This document shows positions 17,498-25,140 of a stretch of 30,114 bases of DNA, piece by piece. The stretch comes from an uncultured Comamonadaceae bacterium (GTDB lineage Bacteria > Pseudomonadota > Gammaproteobacteria > Burkholderiales > Burkholderiaceae), in contig CAMLSD010000062.1 of NCBI GenBank assembly GCA_946482595.1, positions 1 to 30,114 of the forward strand, in the 5' to 3' direction. The first letter of the stretch is position 1, and the number at the start of each line of letters is the position of its first letter. The position numbers were made by a program, and so were the translations under genes. The notes under the pieces are model-generated. The model saw nothing but the letters and a program-made list of their open reading frames with translations, searched no databases and had not been told where the DNA came from.

Positions 17498-19495
17498 ATG
17501 CAGTATTTCGTCACCGGTGCCACCGGCTTCATCGGCAAACGACTCGTCAAGAAGCTCCTGGAGCGCCGTGGCGCCGTGGTGTACTTCCTGCTGCGCAGCG
17601 AGAGCCAGGCCAAGGTGCCCGAGCTGCTGGCTTACTGGGGCGTCAGCAAGGCCCGGGCGATCCCGGTGCATGGCGACCTCACCGCGCGCAAGCTGGGCGT
17701 GAGCGCCGAGGACATCAAGGCACTCAAGGGTCAGATCGATCACATCTTCCACCTGGCCGCGGTGTACGACCTGTCGGCTGACGAGGAGTCGCAGGTCGCC
17801 GTCAACGTCGAGGGCACCCGCAACGCGGTCGAATTCGCCAAGGCCATCGACGGCGGGCATTTCCACCTGGTGTCGTCGATCGCGGCGGCCGGCCTGTACG
17901 AGGGCGTGTTCCGCGAAGACATGTTCGACGAGGCCGAGAACCTCGATCACCCCTATTTCTCGACCAAGCACGAGAGCGAGAAGATCGTGCGCCGCGAATG
18001 CAAGGTGCCGTGGACGGTCTACCGTCCGGCCATGGTGGTGGGCGATTCGCGCACCGGCGAGATGGACAAGATCGACGGCCCGTACTACTTCTTCAAGCTC
18101 ATCCAGCGCATGCGCCAGATCCTGCCGCCGTGGATGCCGGCCGTGGGCCTGGAGGGTGGCCGCGTCAACATCGTGCCGGTGGACTTTGTGGTCGACGCAC
18201 TCGACCACATCAGCCACAGCAAGGCCGACCTCAGCAAGCGCTGCTTCCACCTGGTCGATCCCAAGGGCTACCGCGTGGGCGACGTGCTCGACATCTTCAG
18301 CAAGGCCGCGCACGCGCCCAAGATGAACCTGTTCGTGAACGCGGCGCTGCTGGGTTTTGTGCCCAAGAGCATCAAGAAGGGCCTGATGGCCCTGGCGCCG
18401 GTCCGCCGCGTGCGCAACGCGGTGATGAAGGACCTCGGCCTGCCCGAGGACATGCTGACGTTCATCAACTACCCCACCCGCTTCGACTGCCGCGAGACAC
18501 AGGCGGCGCTCAAGGGCAGCGGCATCGAGTGCCCGAACCTGCACGACTACGCCTGGCGCCTGTGGGACTACTGGGAGCGGCACCTCGATCCGGACCTGTT
18601 CATCGACCGTTCGCTGCGTGGCGCCGTGGCGGGCAAGGTGGTGCTGGTGACAGGGGGGTCGTCGGGCATCGGCCTGGCCGCGGCGATGAAGTTTGCGGAG
18701 GCTGGCGCGATCACGGTGATCTGTGCCCGCGACGAGGCCAAGCTGGTCGAGGCACGTGCGGAGATCCTCGCGTTTGCCGGCAAGGATGCCAAGGTGCACA
18801 CCTTCTCGGCCGACATCGCCAGCGAGGAAAGCTGCGGCGCGCTGCTGACCTGGCTGCATGAAGAGTTCGGCGGGGTCGATGTGCTGATCAACAACGCGGG
18901 GCGCTCCATCCGGCGTGCGATCGAGAACAGCTACGACCGGTTCCACGACTACGAACGCACGATGCAGCTCAACTACTTCGGCTGCCTTCGCGTGACCATG
19001 GGCCTGTTGCCCGGCATGGTGGCCAAGAAGCGTGGGCATGTGGTGAACATCAGCTCGATCGGGGTGCTGACGAATGCACCGCGGTTCTCGGCCTATGTGG
19101 CCAGCAAGGCCGCGCTGGACGCGTGGACCCGCTGCGCCTCCAGCGAGTTTGCCGACGTGGGCGTGACCTTCACGACGATCAACATGCCGCTGGTGCGCAC
19201 ACCGATGATCGCGCCGACCAAGATCTACAACAACGTGCCCACACTGTCACCGGAAGAGGCGGCCGACATGATCGCCCAGGCCGTGGTCTACAAGCCGGTG
19301 CGCATCGCCACCCGCCTGGGCATCACCGGCCAGGTGCTGCACGCGCTGGTGCCGCGCGTGGCGCAGATCATCATGAACACCAGTTTCCGGATGTTCCCCG
19401 ACAGCGAAGCGGCCAAGGGCGAAAAGGGCAGCAAGTCCAACCTGTCGCCCGAGGCGATCGCACTGCAGCAGATGATGCGAGGCATCCACTTCTGA
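17498..19495 (+). CDS. Two-domain SDR protein, probable alcohol-forming fatty acyl-CoA reductase
   Basis: Predicted to reduce fatty acyl-CoA (or acyl-ACP) to fatty alcohol with NADPH. The 665-residue protein joins two Rossmann domains. Domain 1 (1 to about 370) is an extended SDR with TGATGFIG (6-13), S126/S127 and Y153/K157. Domain 2 (about 378-665) is a classical SDR with TGGSSGIG (385-392), NNAG (465-468), S520 and Y533/K537, so both active sites look intact. Domain order, length and blocks such as GEMDKIDGPYYFFK, NIVPVDFVVDALDH and NISSIGVLTNAPRFSAYV match, from memory, the roughly 660-residue Marinobacter fatty acyl reductase. AGGAGG at 17487-17492 selects ATG 17498. Divergent from phasin. 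A general SDR with another substrate remains possible. Confidence 0.85.
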   Translation: MQYFVTGATGFIGKRLVKKLLERRGAVVYFLLRSESQAKVPELLAYWGVSKARAIPVHGDLTARKLGVSAEDIKALKGQIDHIFHLAAVYDLSADEESQVAVNVEGTRNAVEFAKAIDGGHFHLVSSIAAAGLYEGVFREDMFDEAENLDHPYFSTKHESEKIVRRECKVPWTVYRPAMVVGDSRTGEMDKIDGPYYFFKLIQRMRQILPPWMPAVGLEGGRVNIVPVDFVVDALDHISHSKADLSKRCFHLVDPKGYRVGDVLDIFSKAAHAPKMNLFVNAALLGFVPKSIKKGLMALAPVRRVRNAVMKDLGLPEDMLTFINYPTRFDCRETQAALKGSGIECPNLHDYAWRLWDYWERHLDPDLFIDRSLRGAVAGKVVLVTGGSSGIGLAAAMKFAEAGAITVICARDEAKLVEARAEILAFAGKDAKVHTFSADIASEESCGALLTWLHEEFGGVDVLINNAGRSIRRAIENSYDRFHDYERTMQLNYFGCLRVTMGLLPGMVAKKRGHVVNISSIGVLTNAPRFSAYVASKAALDAWTRCASSEFADVGVTFTTINMPLVRTPMIAPTKIYNNVPTLSPEEAADMIAQAVVYKPVRIATRLGITGQVLHALVPRVAQIIMNTSFRMFPDSEAAKGEKGSKSNLSPEAIALQQMMRGIHF

Positions 19496-19507
19496 TGGTC
19501 AGGCGCA

Positions 19508-19543
19508 CCCGCCGAGGGCCGGGCTGTCCCCGGCCTCGGCGGG
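19508..19543. terminator. Strong hairpin between convergent genes
   Basis: A 15-bp stem with one bulged G (19508-19523 with 19529-19543) and a 5-base loop lies between the stop of the acyl-CoA reductase gene (19495) and the stop of the CusF-like gene (19565). There is no U-tract on either side, so it may act as a transcript end or 3' stabiliser for both genes rather than as a classical intrinsic terminator. Confidence 0.5.
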
Positions 19544-19564
19544 CCGCGGCGCGCTCGCCGCAGC

Positions 19565-19852
19565 TCAGCGAGCTGGCGCGATGTCGGTGACGGTGTAGGT
19601 CGAACCGACCTTCTCGGCCTTGAACGTCACCTTGTCGCCGACCTGCACCTTGTCGAGCAGGGCGGGCGGTTCGGCGCGGAAGACCATCGTCATCGGCGGC
19701 ATGTCCAGGTTGCGGATCTCGCCGTGCTTGATCGTGATCTTGCCGGCGGCCTTGTCGATCTTGCGGACCTCGCCTTCGCTGGCCTGGGCCAGGGCTGTTC
19801 CAGCGACCAGACCCAGACCCAGTGCCAGGCTGCGCAGCAGATGTTTCATCAT
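19565..19852 (-). CDS. CusF-like periplasmic copper-binding protein
   Basis: Small periplasmic metal-binding protein of the CusF_Ec family. It has 95 residues: a signal peptide (cleavage near ALAQA, residue 24) and a small beta-barrel domain. Metal residues follow the CusF pattern with identical spacing: H43, then M51, M54, M56 (E. coli CusF H36, W44, M47, M49). The tryptophan that caps the copper in E. coli is replaced by methionine (M51). It lies 20 bases downstream of the DUF411 gene and shares its MerR-type promoter. Role: copper (or silver) chaperone or buffer in the periplasm. Confidence 0.88.
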   Translation of the reverse strand: MMKHLLRSLALGLGLVAGTALAQASEGEVRKIDKAAGKITIKHGEIRNLDMPPMTMVFRAEPPALLDKVQVGDKVTFKAEKVGSTYTVTDIAPAR

Positions 19853-19872
19853 GGGGAAGATCCTTGCAGGAT

Positions 19873-20370
19873 TCAGGTGCGACCGGAGCGATGGTAGCTC
19901 TGGTAGACCGATGACTGGCCCTGGCGGGTGACGAGCAGCACATCGTAGGCATCGCGCTGATCACCCATTTCCATGCCTGGCGAGCCCACCGGCATGCCTG
20001 GCACCGCCAGGCCCAGCGCCTCGGGCCGCTCCTTGATGAGGCGATGGATCTCGCGAGCAGGGACATGGCCTTCCAGCACATAGCCCTGCACGCGTGCGGT
20101 GTGGCAAGAACCGAAGCGCGCCGGCATGCCGAGTTTCTCGCGGACGTCGGCCGGGCCCTGGACGTCGGTTACCCTGACCTCGAAGCCGGCAGCCTGGAGG
20201 TGGTCGACCCAGCCCTGGCAGCAGCCGCAGGTGGCGGACTTCCAGACCTCGATCAGCGGCTTCGGCCGTGCCGCCAGCACGGGGGCGGCGAGCGCAAGGG
20301 CGCCCAGGGCCGCACCGGCGAGCAGCGAGCGGCGGGCCAGGAGCGGGTCAGGGGAGGCAGGTCGGGCCAT
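19873..20370 (-). CDS. DUF411 metal-binding protein with Tat-like signal
   Basis: Member of DUF411, often found with copper-resistance genes. The 165-residue protein has an N-terminal signal with twin arginines (ARRSLLAG, R13-R14) and a hydrophobic stretch ending near VLAA, which suggests export by the Tat route. The core starts at about residue 38 with the cysteine motif CGCC (C48, C50, C51), and a further GSCHTA segment holds Cys and His. The frame is open up to 20511, but the promoter at 20450-20480 lies inside that extension, so ATG 20370 is preferred. It is the first gene of a two-gene copper unit with the CusF-like protein. Exact function is unknown. Confidence 0.85.
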   Translation of the reverse strand: MARPASPDPLLARRSLLAGAALGALALAAPVLAARPKPLIEVWKSATCGCCQGWVDHLQAAGFEVRVTDVQGPADVREKLGMPARFGSCHTARVQGYVLEGHVPAREIHRLIKERPEALGLAVPGMPVGSPGMEMGDQRDAYDVLLVTRQGQSSVYQSYHRSGRT

Positions 20371-20449
20371 GGTGAAGTCTCTCGTGTGGATCAGGGGGGG
20401 GCGGTTGCCGATGACGGGTTGGAGCCTGCAGCCCGCCCGATGTTCCGCA

Positions 20450-20480
20450 AGGATGCACCTTCCCACGGTGTCAGGGTCAA
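20450..20480 (-). promoter_or_regulatory. MerR/CueR-type copper promoter of the DUF411-CusF operon
   Basis: On the minus strand TTGACC (20480-20475) and CATCCT (20455-20450) are 19 bases apart, the long spacing typical of promoters activated by MerR-family regulators. The spacer carries an imperfect dyad with the pattern ACC-T--CAC-GTG--A-GGT (20457-20477), ending in GGAAGGT as in CueR operators. No MerR-family gene lies in the window, so the activator would act in trans. Confidence 0.72.
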
Positions 20481-20532
20481 GCCCCGCGCGCCGGATTCGG
20501 CGGGCCGACACACCGACACTGCGGGGATTCCC

Positions 20533-20538
20533 TAGAAT
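20533..20538 (+). promoter_or_regulatory. Putative -10 element of argB
   Basis: TAGAAT 35 bases before the argB ATG, in the context TAGAATCGGG much like the element before tRNA-Thr. No clear -35. If used, it starts the run argB to the Nudix gene. Confidence 0.4.
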
Positions 20539-20573
20539 CGGGCCCGAGCATCCCAGTCTTCCGGAGCCCCATC

Positions 20574-21485
20574 ATGAGCCAAGCCCCGTCCTCCGAACAT
20601 GATCTGACGCATATCGCCCCGCGCGACAAGGCCGAGATCCTGGCGCAGGCCCTGCCTTACATCCGCAAGTTCCACGGCAAGACCATCGTGATCAAGTACG
20701 GCGGCAACGCCATGACCGATCCGGCCCTCCAGCAGGACTTTGCCGAAGACGTGGTGCTGCTCAAGCTGGTCGGCATGAACCCGGTCGTCGTGCACGGCGG
20801 CGGGCCCCAGATCGACGAGGCGCTGGCCAAGATCGGCAAGAAGGGCACCTTCGTGCAGGGCATGCGGGTGACGGACGAAGAGACCATGGAAGTGGTCGAG
20901 TGGGTGCTGGCGGGTCAGGTGCAACAGGACATCGTCGGCCTCATCAATGCCGCCGGGGGCAAGGCGGTGGGTCTGACCGGGCGGGACGGTGGCCTGATCC
21001 GGGCGCGCAAGCTGCGCATGAAGGACCGCGACGACCCCTCCAAGGAGCATGACGTCGGCCAGGTCGGCGAGATCGAATCGGTCGATCCCTCGGTCGTGCG
21101 TGCCCTGCAGGACGACCAGTTCATTCCGGTGATCTCGCCGCTGGGCTTCGGCGAGCACAACGAAAACTACAACATCAATGCCGACGTGGTGGCCGGCAAG
21201 CTGGCCGAGGTGCTGAAGGCCGAGAAGCTGATGCTGCTCACCAACACCCCGGGTGTGCTCGACAAGACCGGCAAGCTGCTCACCGACCTCACGGCCCGCG
21301 AGATCGACGAACTGTTCGCGGACGGCACGATCTCGGGTGGCATGCTGCCCAAGATTGCCTCGGCGCTGGATGCAGCCAAGAGTGGTGTGCATGCGGTGCA
21401 CATCATCGACGGGCGCGTGCCGCACGTGATGCTGCTGGAGGTCCTGACCGACCAGGCCTTCGGCACGATGATCCGCTCGCACTGA
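20574..21485 (+). CDS. argB: Acetylglutamate kinase
   Basis: Second step of arginine synthesis: phosphorylates N-acetylglutamate. The 303-residue protein shows the amino acid kinase fold with IKYGGNAM (about 40-47), [10 protein letters not shown] (about 74-83), [13 protein letters not shown] (about 136-148) and [15 protein letters not shown]. Length fits the proteobacterial family. The N-terminal 20-residue extension before the core may include the helix that makes arginine-sensitive hexamers in other ArgB proteins. It is first in a same-strand run whose other genes are not arginine genes; the next start is 15 bases away. Confidence 0.97.
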   Translation: MSQAPSSEHDLTHIAPRDKAEILAQALPYIRKFHGKTIVIKYGGNAMTDPALQQDFAEDVVLLKLVGMNPVVVHGGGPQIDEALAKIGKKGTFVQGMRVTDEETMEVVEWVLAGQVQQDIVGLINAAGGKAVGLTGRDGGLIRARKLRMKDRDDPSKEHDVGQVGEIESVDPSVVRALQDDQFIPVISPLGFGEHNENYNINADVVAGKLAEVLKAEKLMLLTNTPGVLDKTGKLLTDLTAREIDELFADGTISGGMLPKIASALDAAKSGVHAVHIIDGRVPHVMLLEVLTDQAFGTMIRSH

Positions 21486-21500
21486 GGCGTTGCGGCCCAC

Positions 21501-22187
21501 ATGGCTGGCCGCGCCAGGGTCTGGCTCTTCGATCTCGACAACACGCTGCATGATGCGTCGCATGCGGTGTTCCGCCTGATCGACGGGTCGATGACCGACT
21601 ACATCTCGCGTGAACTGCAGGTCGACCGGCAGCATGCCGACCACCTGCGGCGCGAGTACTGGCGCCGCTATGGCGCCACCATGCTCGGCCTGCAGCGTCA
21701 CCACGGCGTGCGCCCTGCGCACTTTCTGGCGGACACCCATGCCCTGCCGGGTCTGGAAGATCGTTTGCGCAGCCATGCCCACGACCGGGCCGCGCTGCGC
21801 AGGCTGTCCGGGCGCAAGTACGTGCTGACCAACGCGCCGGCCGACTACGCCTGGCGGGTGCTTGACACTCTGGGGCTGGGGCACCTGTTCGACGGCGTGC
21901 TGTGCATCGAGAACATGCGCATGTTCCACCACTACCGGCCCAAGCCGGATGCCCGCATGCTGCGGCATGTGGCGGTCCGGCTGAAGGTGCCTGCGTGGCG
22001 CTGCACGCTGGTTGAAGACACCCTGGCCCACCAGAAATCCGCCCGTCGGTTGGGCATGCAGACGGTGTGGATGCAGCGATATGTGCGACGCACTCCACAC
22101 GGACCGGAAGTTGGTGTTTACCTGCACCGCAGGCCCGCATATGTGTGTGCGAGAATCCATTCGCTACAAAAGTTACGCGAGCTGTGA
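21501..22187 (+). CDS. HAD-family pyrimidine 5'-nucleotidase
   Basis: Predicted phosphatase of the Sdt1-like HAD group, which dephosphorylates UMP, CMP or similar. The 228-residue protein has the nucleophile motif FDLDNTL (D11, acid D13), the threonine motif LTNAP, the KPDARM lysine region and VEDTLAHQKSA as motif IV. All catalytic motifs are present. It starts 15 bases after argB and its stop overlaps the slmA start by one base (TGATG), so it is coupled to both. Confidence 0.88.
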   Translation: MAGRARVWLFDLDNTLHDASHAVFRLIDGSMTDYISRELQVDRQHADHLRREYWRRYGATMLGLQRHHGVRPAHFLADTHALPGLEDRLRSHAHDRAALRRLSGRKYVLTNAPADYAWRVLDTLGLGHLFDGVLCIENMRMFHHYRPKPDARMLRHVAVRLKVPAWRCTLVEDTLAHQKSARRLGMQTVWMQRYVRRTPHGPEVGVYLHRRPAYVCARIHSLQKLREL

Positions 22188-22867
22188 TGTCCGACACCCC
22201 TGTCTCTTCCGACATGCCGGCGCAGGCCCAGGCCGAAGCGTCCGAGTCGGCCGTGGAAGTCGCAGTTGCCGAGGAGCCCGCACCGCGCAAGCGGCCCAAG
22301 CCGGGTGAACGTCGCATCCAGATTCTCCAGACGCTGGCGGCGATGCTGGAGCAGCCGGGCGCTGACCGCATCACCACCGCCGCGCTGGCCGCCCGCCTGG
22401 AGGTGAGCGAAGCGGCGTTGTACCGGCACTTCGCCAGCAAGGCGCAGATGTTCGAAGGGCTGATCGAGTTCATCGAGCAGAGTGTCTTCACCCTGATCAA
22501 CCAGATTGTCGAACGCGAGCCGGCAGGCGCCTCCCAGGCACGCAAGATCGTCACCGTGGCGCTGCAGTTCGGCGAGAAGAACCCGGGCATGACCCGTGTG
22601 ATGGTGGGCGACGCGCTGGTGTTCGAGAACGAACGCCTGCTGGCCCGCATGAACCAGTTCTTCGATCGCATCGAATCCCAGTTGCGGCAAAGCCTGCGCA
22701 GTGCGGCCGAAACTGCCGGTTCGGTCACGCCCACGGTCGATGCTGCGGCGCAGGCGTCCATGCTGACCGCGTTTGTCGTGGGTCGCCTGCATCGTTATGC
22801 CCGGTCCGGGTTCAAGCGTCAGCCGACCGAACACCTGGAGGCGAGTTTCGCGCTGATGCTTGCCTGA
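22187..22867 (+). CDS. slmA: Nucleoid occlusion factor SlmA, TetR family
   Basis: DNA-binding protein that blocks FtsZ rings over the nucleoid. The 226-residue protein has an acidic, low-complexity N-terminal extension (1-35) not found in E. coli SlmA (198 residues), then RKRPKPGERR, the TetR helix-turn-helix (about 62-84, ITTAALAARLEVSEAALYRHF) and the helical core with GEKNPGMTRVMVGDALVFEN, which is characteristic of SlmA. The start at 22187 overlaps the HAD stop; longer readings upstream run through the HAD gene. No perfect SlmA-binding palindrome was found in the window by eye. Confidence 0.92.
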   Translation: MSDTPVSSDMPAQAQAEASESAVEVAVAEEPAPRKRPKPGERRIQILQTLAAMLEQPGADRITTAALAARLEVSEAALYRHFASKAQMFEGLIEFIEQSVFTLINQIVEREPAGASQARKIVTVALQFGEKNPGMTRVMVGDALVFENERLLARMNQFFDRIESQLRQSLRSAAETAGSVTPTVDAAAQASMLTAFVVGRLHRYARSGFKRQPTEHLEASFALMLA

Positions 22868-22891
22868 GCAGGCCGGTGCGAGCTACACACC

Positions 22892-23554
22892 ATGCAGGTG
22901 GTCGACCTGATGGGGCAGCCTGCCCACCTGCTGCCTGAGGGCGCGGTCTGGCTGCCGCACCGTACCTGCCTGCTGGTGGCCGACGTGCACCTGGGCAAAG
23001 CGGTGAGCTTCCGGCGCATGGGGGTTCCGGTGCCGCGGGGCACCACGTCCGAGACACTGGCGCGGCTGTCGGCGCTGATCGATACCCATCGGCCCACCCA
23101 GCTCGTGTTCCTCGGCGACCTGCTGCACTCTCGCCATGTCCATGCATCGTCAGTGGTCGAGCAGGTGAGCGCCTGGCGGGCCGCCCACGCCGATGTCGGC
23201 ATGCTGCTGGTCCGCGGCAACCACGATGATCGCGCTGGCGACCCGCCGCTCGCGTGGCAGATCGACGTGGTCGACGAGCCCTGGGCCCTGGGCCCGCTGG
23301 CCCTGTGCCACCACCCCCGGCAGCTGCCTGGCTCGCTGGTGCTGGCCGGGCACTGGCACCCCTGCGTGCACCTGGCCGGGCGCGGGCGCGAACGACTGCG
23401 CCTGCCCTGCTTCTGGTGGCGCGACGGCATGCTGCTGCTGCCGGCCTTTGGGGCATTCACCGGCATGCATCCGATCGAGCCCGAGCCGGGTGACCGCATC
23501 TACGCGCTGGCGGACGATACGGTGCTTGCCGTGCCATTCGGCACAGGCCGCTAA
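22892..23554 (+). CDS. PdeM-like calcineurin-fold phosphoesterase
   Basis: Metal-dependent phosphoesterase like PdeM, annotated in many genomes as the ligase-associated DNA damage response endonuclease. The 220-residue protein has all metal motifs: DVHLGK (D31, H33), GDLLHS (D76), RGNHD (N110, H111) and GHWHP (H154, H156). The usual partner genes (ATP-dependent DNA ligase, Lhr-type helicase, exonuclease) are not in this window, so the link to DNA repair is by family only. It lies 24 bases after slmA with a weak ribosome site. Confidence 0.88.
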   Translation: MQVVDLMGQPAHLLPEGAVWLPHRTCLLVADVHLGKAVSFRRMGVPVPRGTTSETLARLSALIDTHRPTQLVFLGDLLHSRHVHASSVVEQVSAWRAAHADVGMLLVRGNHDDRAGDPPLAWQIDVVDEPWALGPLALCHHPRQLPGSLVLAGHWHPCVHLAGRGRERLRLPCFWWRDGMLLLPAFGAFTGMHPIEPEPGDRIYALADDTVLAVPFGTGR

Positions 23555-23584
23555 ACTGCGCAGCGTCCCTGAGCGAACCTCCCC

Positions 23585-24463
23585 ATGTACTCATCCCTGG
23601 AAAACCTGATCTCGCGCGCCGAGTCGCTGCTGTCTCGGCTCGAAGCGGTGCTGCCGCATCCCCTGAGCGATCCGGACTGGTCGGCTTCGACGGCCTTTCG
23701 CTACCGCAAACGTGCGGGCAGCGGCCTGCTCGAGCCAGTGCGGCATGTGTCAACGATCCGCCTGAGCGACATTCAGGAGGTCGGCCCGCAAAAGGAGCGA
23801 CTGCTGCGCAACACCGAGCAGTTCGTCCATGGCAAGGCGGCCAACAATGTGCTGCTCACGGGGGCACGCGGCACGGGCAAGTCGTCGCTGATCAAGGCCT
23901 GCCTGAACGAGTTTGCGCCCCAGGGCTTGCGGCTGATCGAGGTCGACAAGGCCGATCTCACTGATCTGCCCGATCTGGTCGATCTGGTGGCCGAGCGGCC
24001 GGAGCGATTCATTGTGTTCTGCGACGACCTGAGCTTCGACGAAGGCGAACCCGGCTACAAGGCACTGAAGTCCATTCTGGACGGCTCGGTGTCGGCGGCG
24101 TCGGCCAATGTGCTGATCTATGCCACTTCGAACCGGCGTCACCTGTTGCCGGAGTACATGAAGGAGAACCTCACCTACACCCATACCGAGGATGGTGAGG
24201 TGCACCCCGGCGAAGTGGTCGAGGAGAAGATTTCGCTGTCCGAACGCTTCGGCCTGTGGATCAGCTTCTACCCGTTCTCGCAGGACGAGTACCTGGCCAT
24301 CGTGGCGCAGTGGTTGCGCAGCTTCGGTGTCACGGAAGACGCAATTGCTGCGGCCCGCCAGGAGTCGCTGGTCTGGGCGCTGGAGCGCGGGTCGCGCTCG
24401 GGGCGGGTGGCCTATCAGTTTGCGCGCGACTTTGCCGGGCGCCACGGAGCGGGTGCATCGTGA
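23585..24463 (+). CDS. DUF815 AAA-type ATPase
   Basis: P-loop ATPase of the DUF815 family; role unknown. The 292-residue protein has a helical N-terminal region (1-60), Walker A GARGTGKSS (93-101), Walker B FIVFCDDLSF (D147, D148), and a sensor-like segment YATSNRRHLLPEYM. The C-terminal lid contains WISFYPFSQDEYLAIV. A possible -10 (TAAACT, 23552-23557) lies 27 bases upstream, so it may have its own promoter as well as read-through. The next gene starts within its stop codon (GTGA overlap), a pairing with the Nudix gene seen in many betaproteobacteria. Confidence 0.92.
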   Translation: MYSSLENLISRAESLLSRLEAVLPHPLSDPDWSASTAFRYRKRAGSGLLEPVRHVSTIRLSDIQEVGPQKERLLRNTEQFVHGKAANNVLLTGARGTGKSSLIKACLNEFAPQGLRLIEVDKADLTDLPDLVDLVAERPERFIVFCDDLSFDEGEPGYKALKSILDGSVSAASANVLIYATSNRRHLLPEYMKENLTYTHTEDGEVHPGEVVEEKISLSERFGLWISFYPFSQDEYLAIVAQWLRSFGVTEDAIAAARQESLVWALERGSRSGRVAYQFARDFAGRHGAGAS

Positions 24464-24897
24464 GCGCACGTGAACCCGTCGATGTGGCCGTTGGCGTGCT
24501 GATCGAGCGCAACGACGCGGGAGAGGGCCGCTTCCTGCTGACCTCACGCCCGCAGGGCAAGGTCTATGCAGGGTACTGGGAATTCCCGGGCGGCAAGCTC
24601 GAGGCAGGCGAGTCGGTCGAGCAGGCGCTGCGGCGCGAACTCCACGAAGAACTCGGCATCGTCATCGGGCCGGCGCACCCCTGGAAGGTGGAGATGATGG
24701 ACTACCCGCACGCCCTCGTGCGGCTGCATTTCTGCAAGGTGTACGACTGGGAAGGCGAGTTCGAGATGCGCGAGCAGCAGGCCATGGCGTGGCAGGACCT
24801 GCCGGTGCAGGTGCAGCCTGTGCTGCCGGGCACTGTGCCGGTGCTGCAGTGGTTCGCCCAGGAGCGAGGCTTTCAGGGGGACACCCACCTTGGGTGA
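24460..24897 (+). CDS. mutT: Nudix hydrolase, MutT type
   Basis: Pyrophosphohydrolase likely to clean oxidised dGTP from the nucleotide pool. The 145-residue protein has a complete Nudix box at residues 45-67 (G45, E51, R59-E60, E63-E64, G66). WEFPGGKLE before it is typical of MutT. The start is a GTG that overlaps the DUF815 stop by 4 bases; no ATG lies nearby and the protein then begins just ahead of the conserved VDVAVGVL. It converges with yacG with 27 bases between stops. The substrate assignment is by family. Confidence 0.9.
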   Translation: MSAREPVDVAVGVLIERNDAGEGRFLLTSRPQGKVYAGYWEFPGGKLEAGESVEQALRRELHEELGIVIGPAHPWKVEMMDYPHALVRLHFCKVYDWEGEFEMREQQAMAWQDLPVQVQPVLPGTVPVLQWFAQERGFQGDTHLG

Positions 24898-24924
24898 GGC
24901 GGCCGCGGCCGGGCGCAGGAGTCC

Positions 24925-25140
24925 TCAGTGCGCAGGAGGCGCAGGCTCGCCAGGGAGGGTGTCATCCATCGGGTCGGGGCGCGCCGCGACCCGATAGGAC
25001 TCGCTGGCCCAGGCGCCGAAGTCCAGGTTGCGGCAGCGTTCGCTGCAGAACGGACGAGACGGATTGTCAGGACCGTAGACGCTGTCGGCGCCGCAGGCCG
25101 GGCAGCGCACGATGCGACGCGCGGGGGCAGGGGAGGTCAT
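24925..25140 (-). CDS. yacG: DNA gyrase inhibitor YacG, zinc-binding
   Basis: Small zinc protein that in E. coli binds GyrB and inhibits gyrase. The 71-residue protein has four zinc cysteines, C13-x2-C16 and C32-x3-C36 (CPAC, CSERC), followed by [14 protein letters not shown], the family block. Its ATG overlaps the zapD stop by 4 bases (ATGA), so it is translated with zapD. Confidence 0.95.
   Translation of the reverse strand: MTSPAPARRIVRCPACGADSVYGPDNPSRPFCSERCRNLDFGAWASESYRVAARPDPMDDTLPGEPAPPAH

Noticed and set aside
20532..22160. 542-codon open frame antisense to argB and the HAD gene
   Set aside because: Shadow frame; both plus-strand genes have full catalytic motifs.
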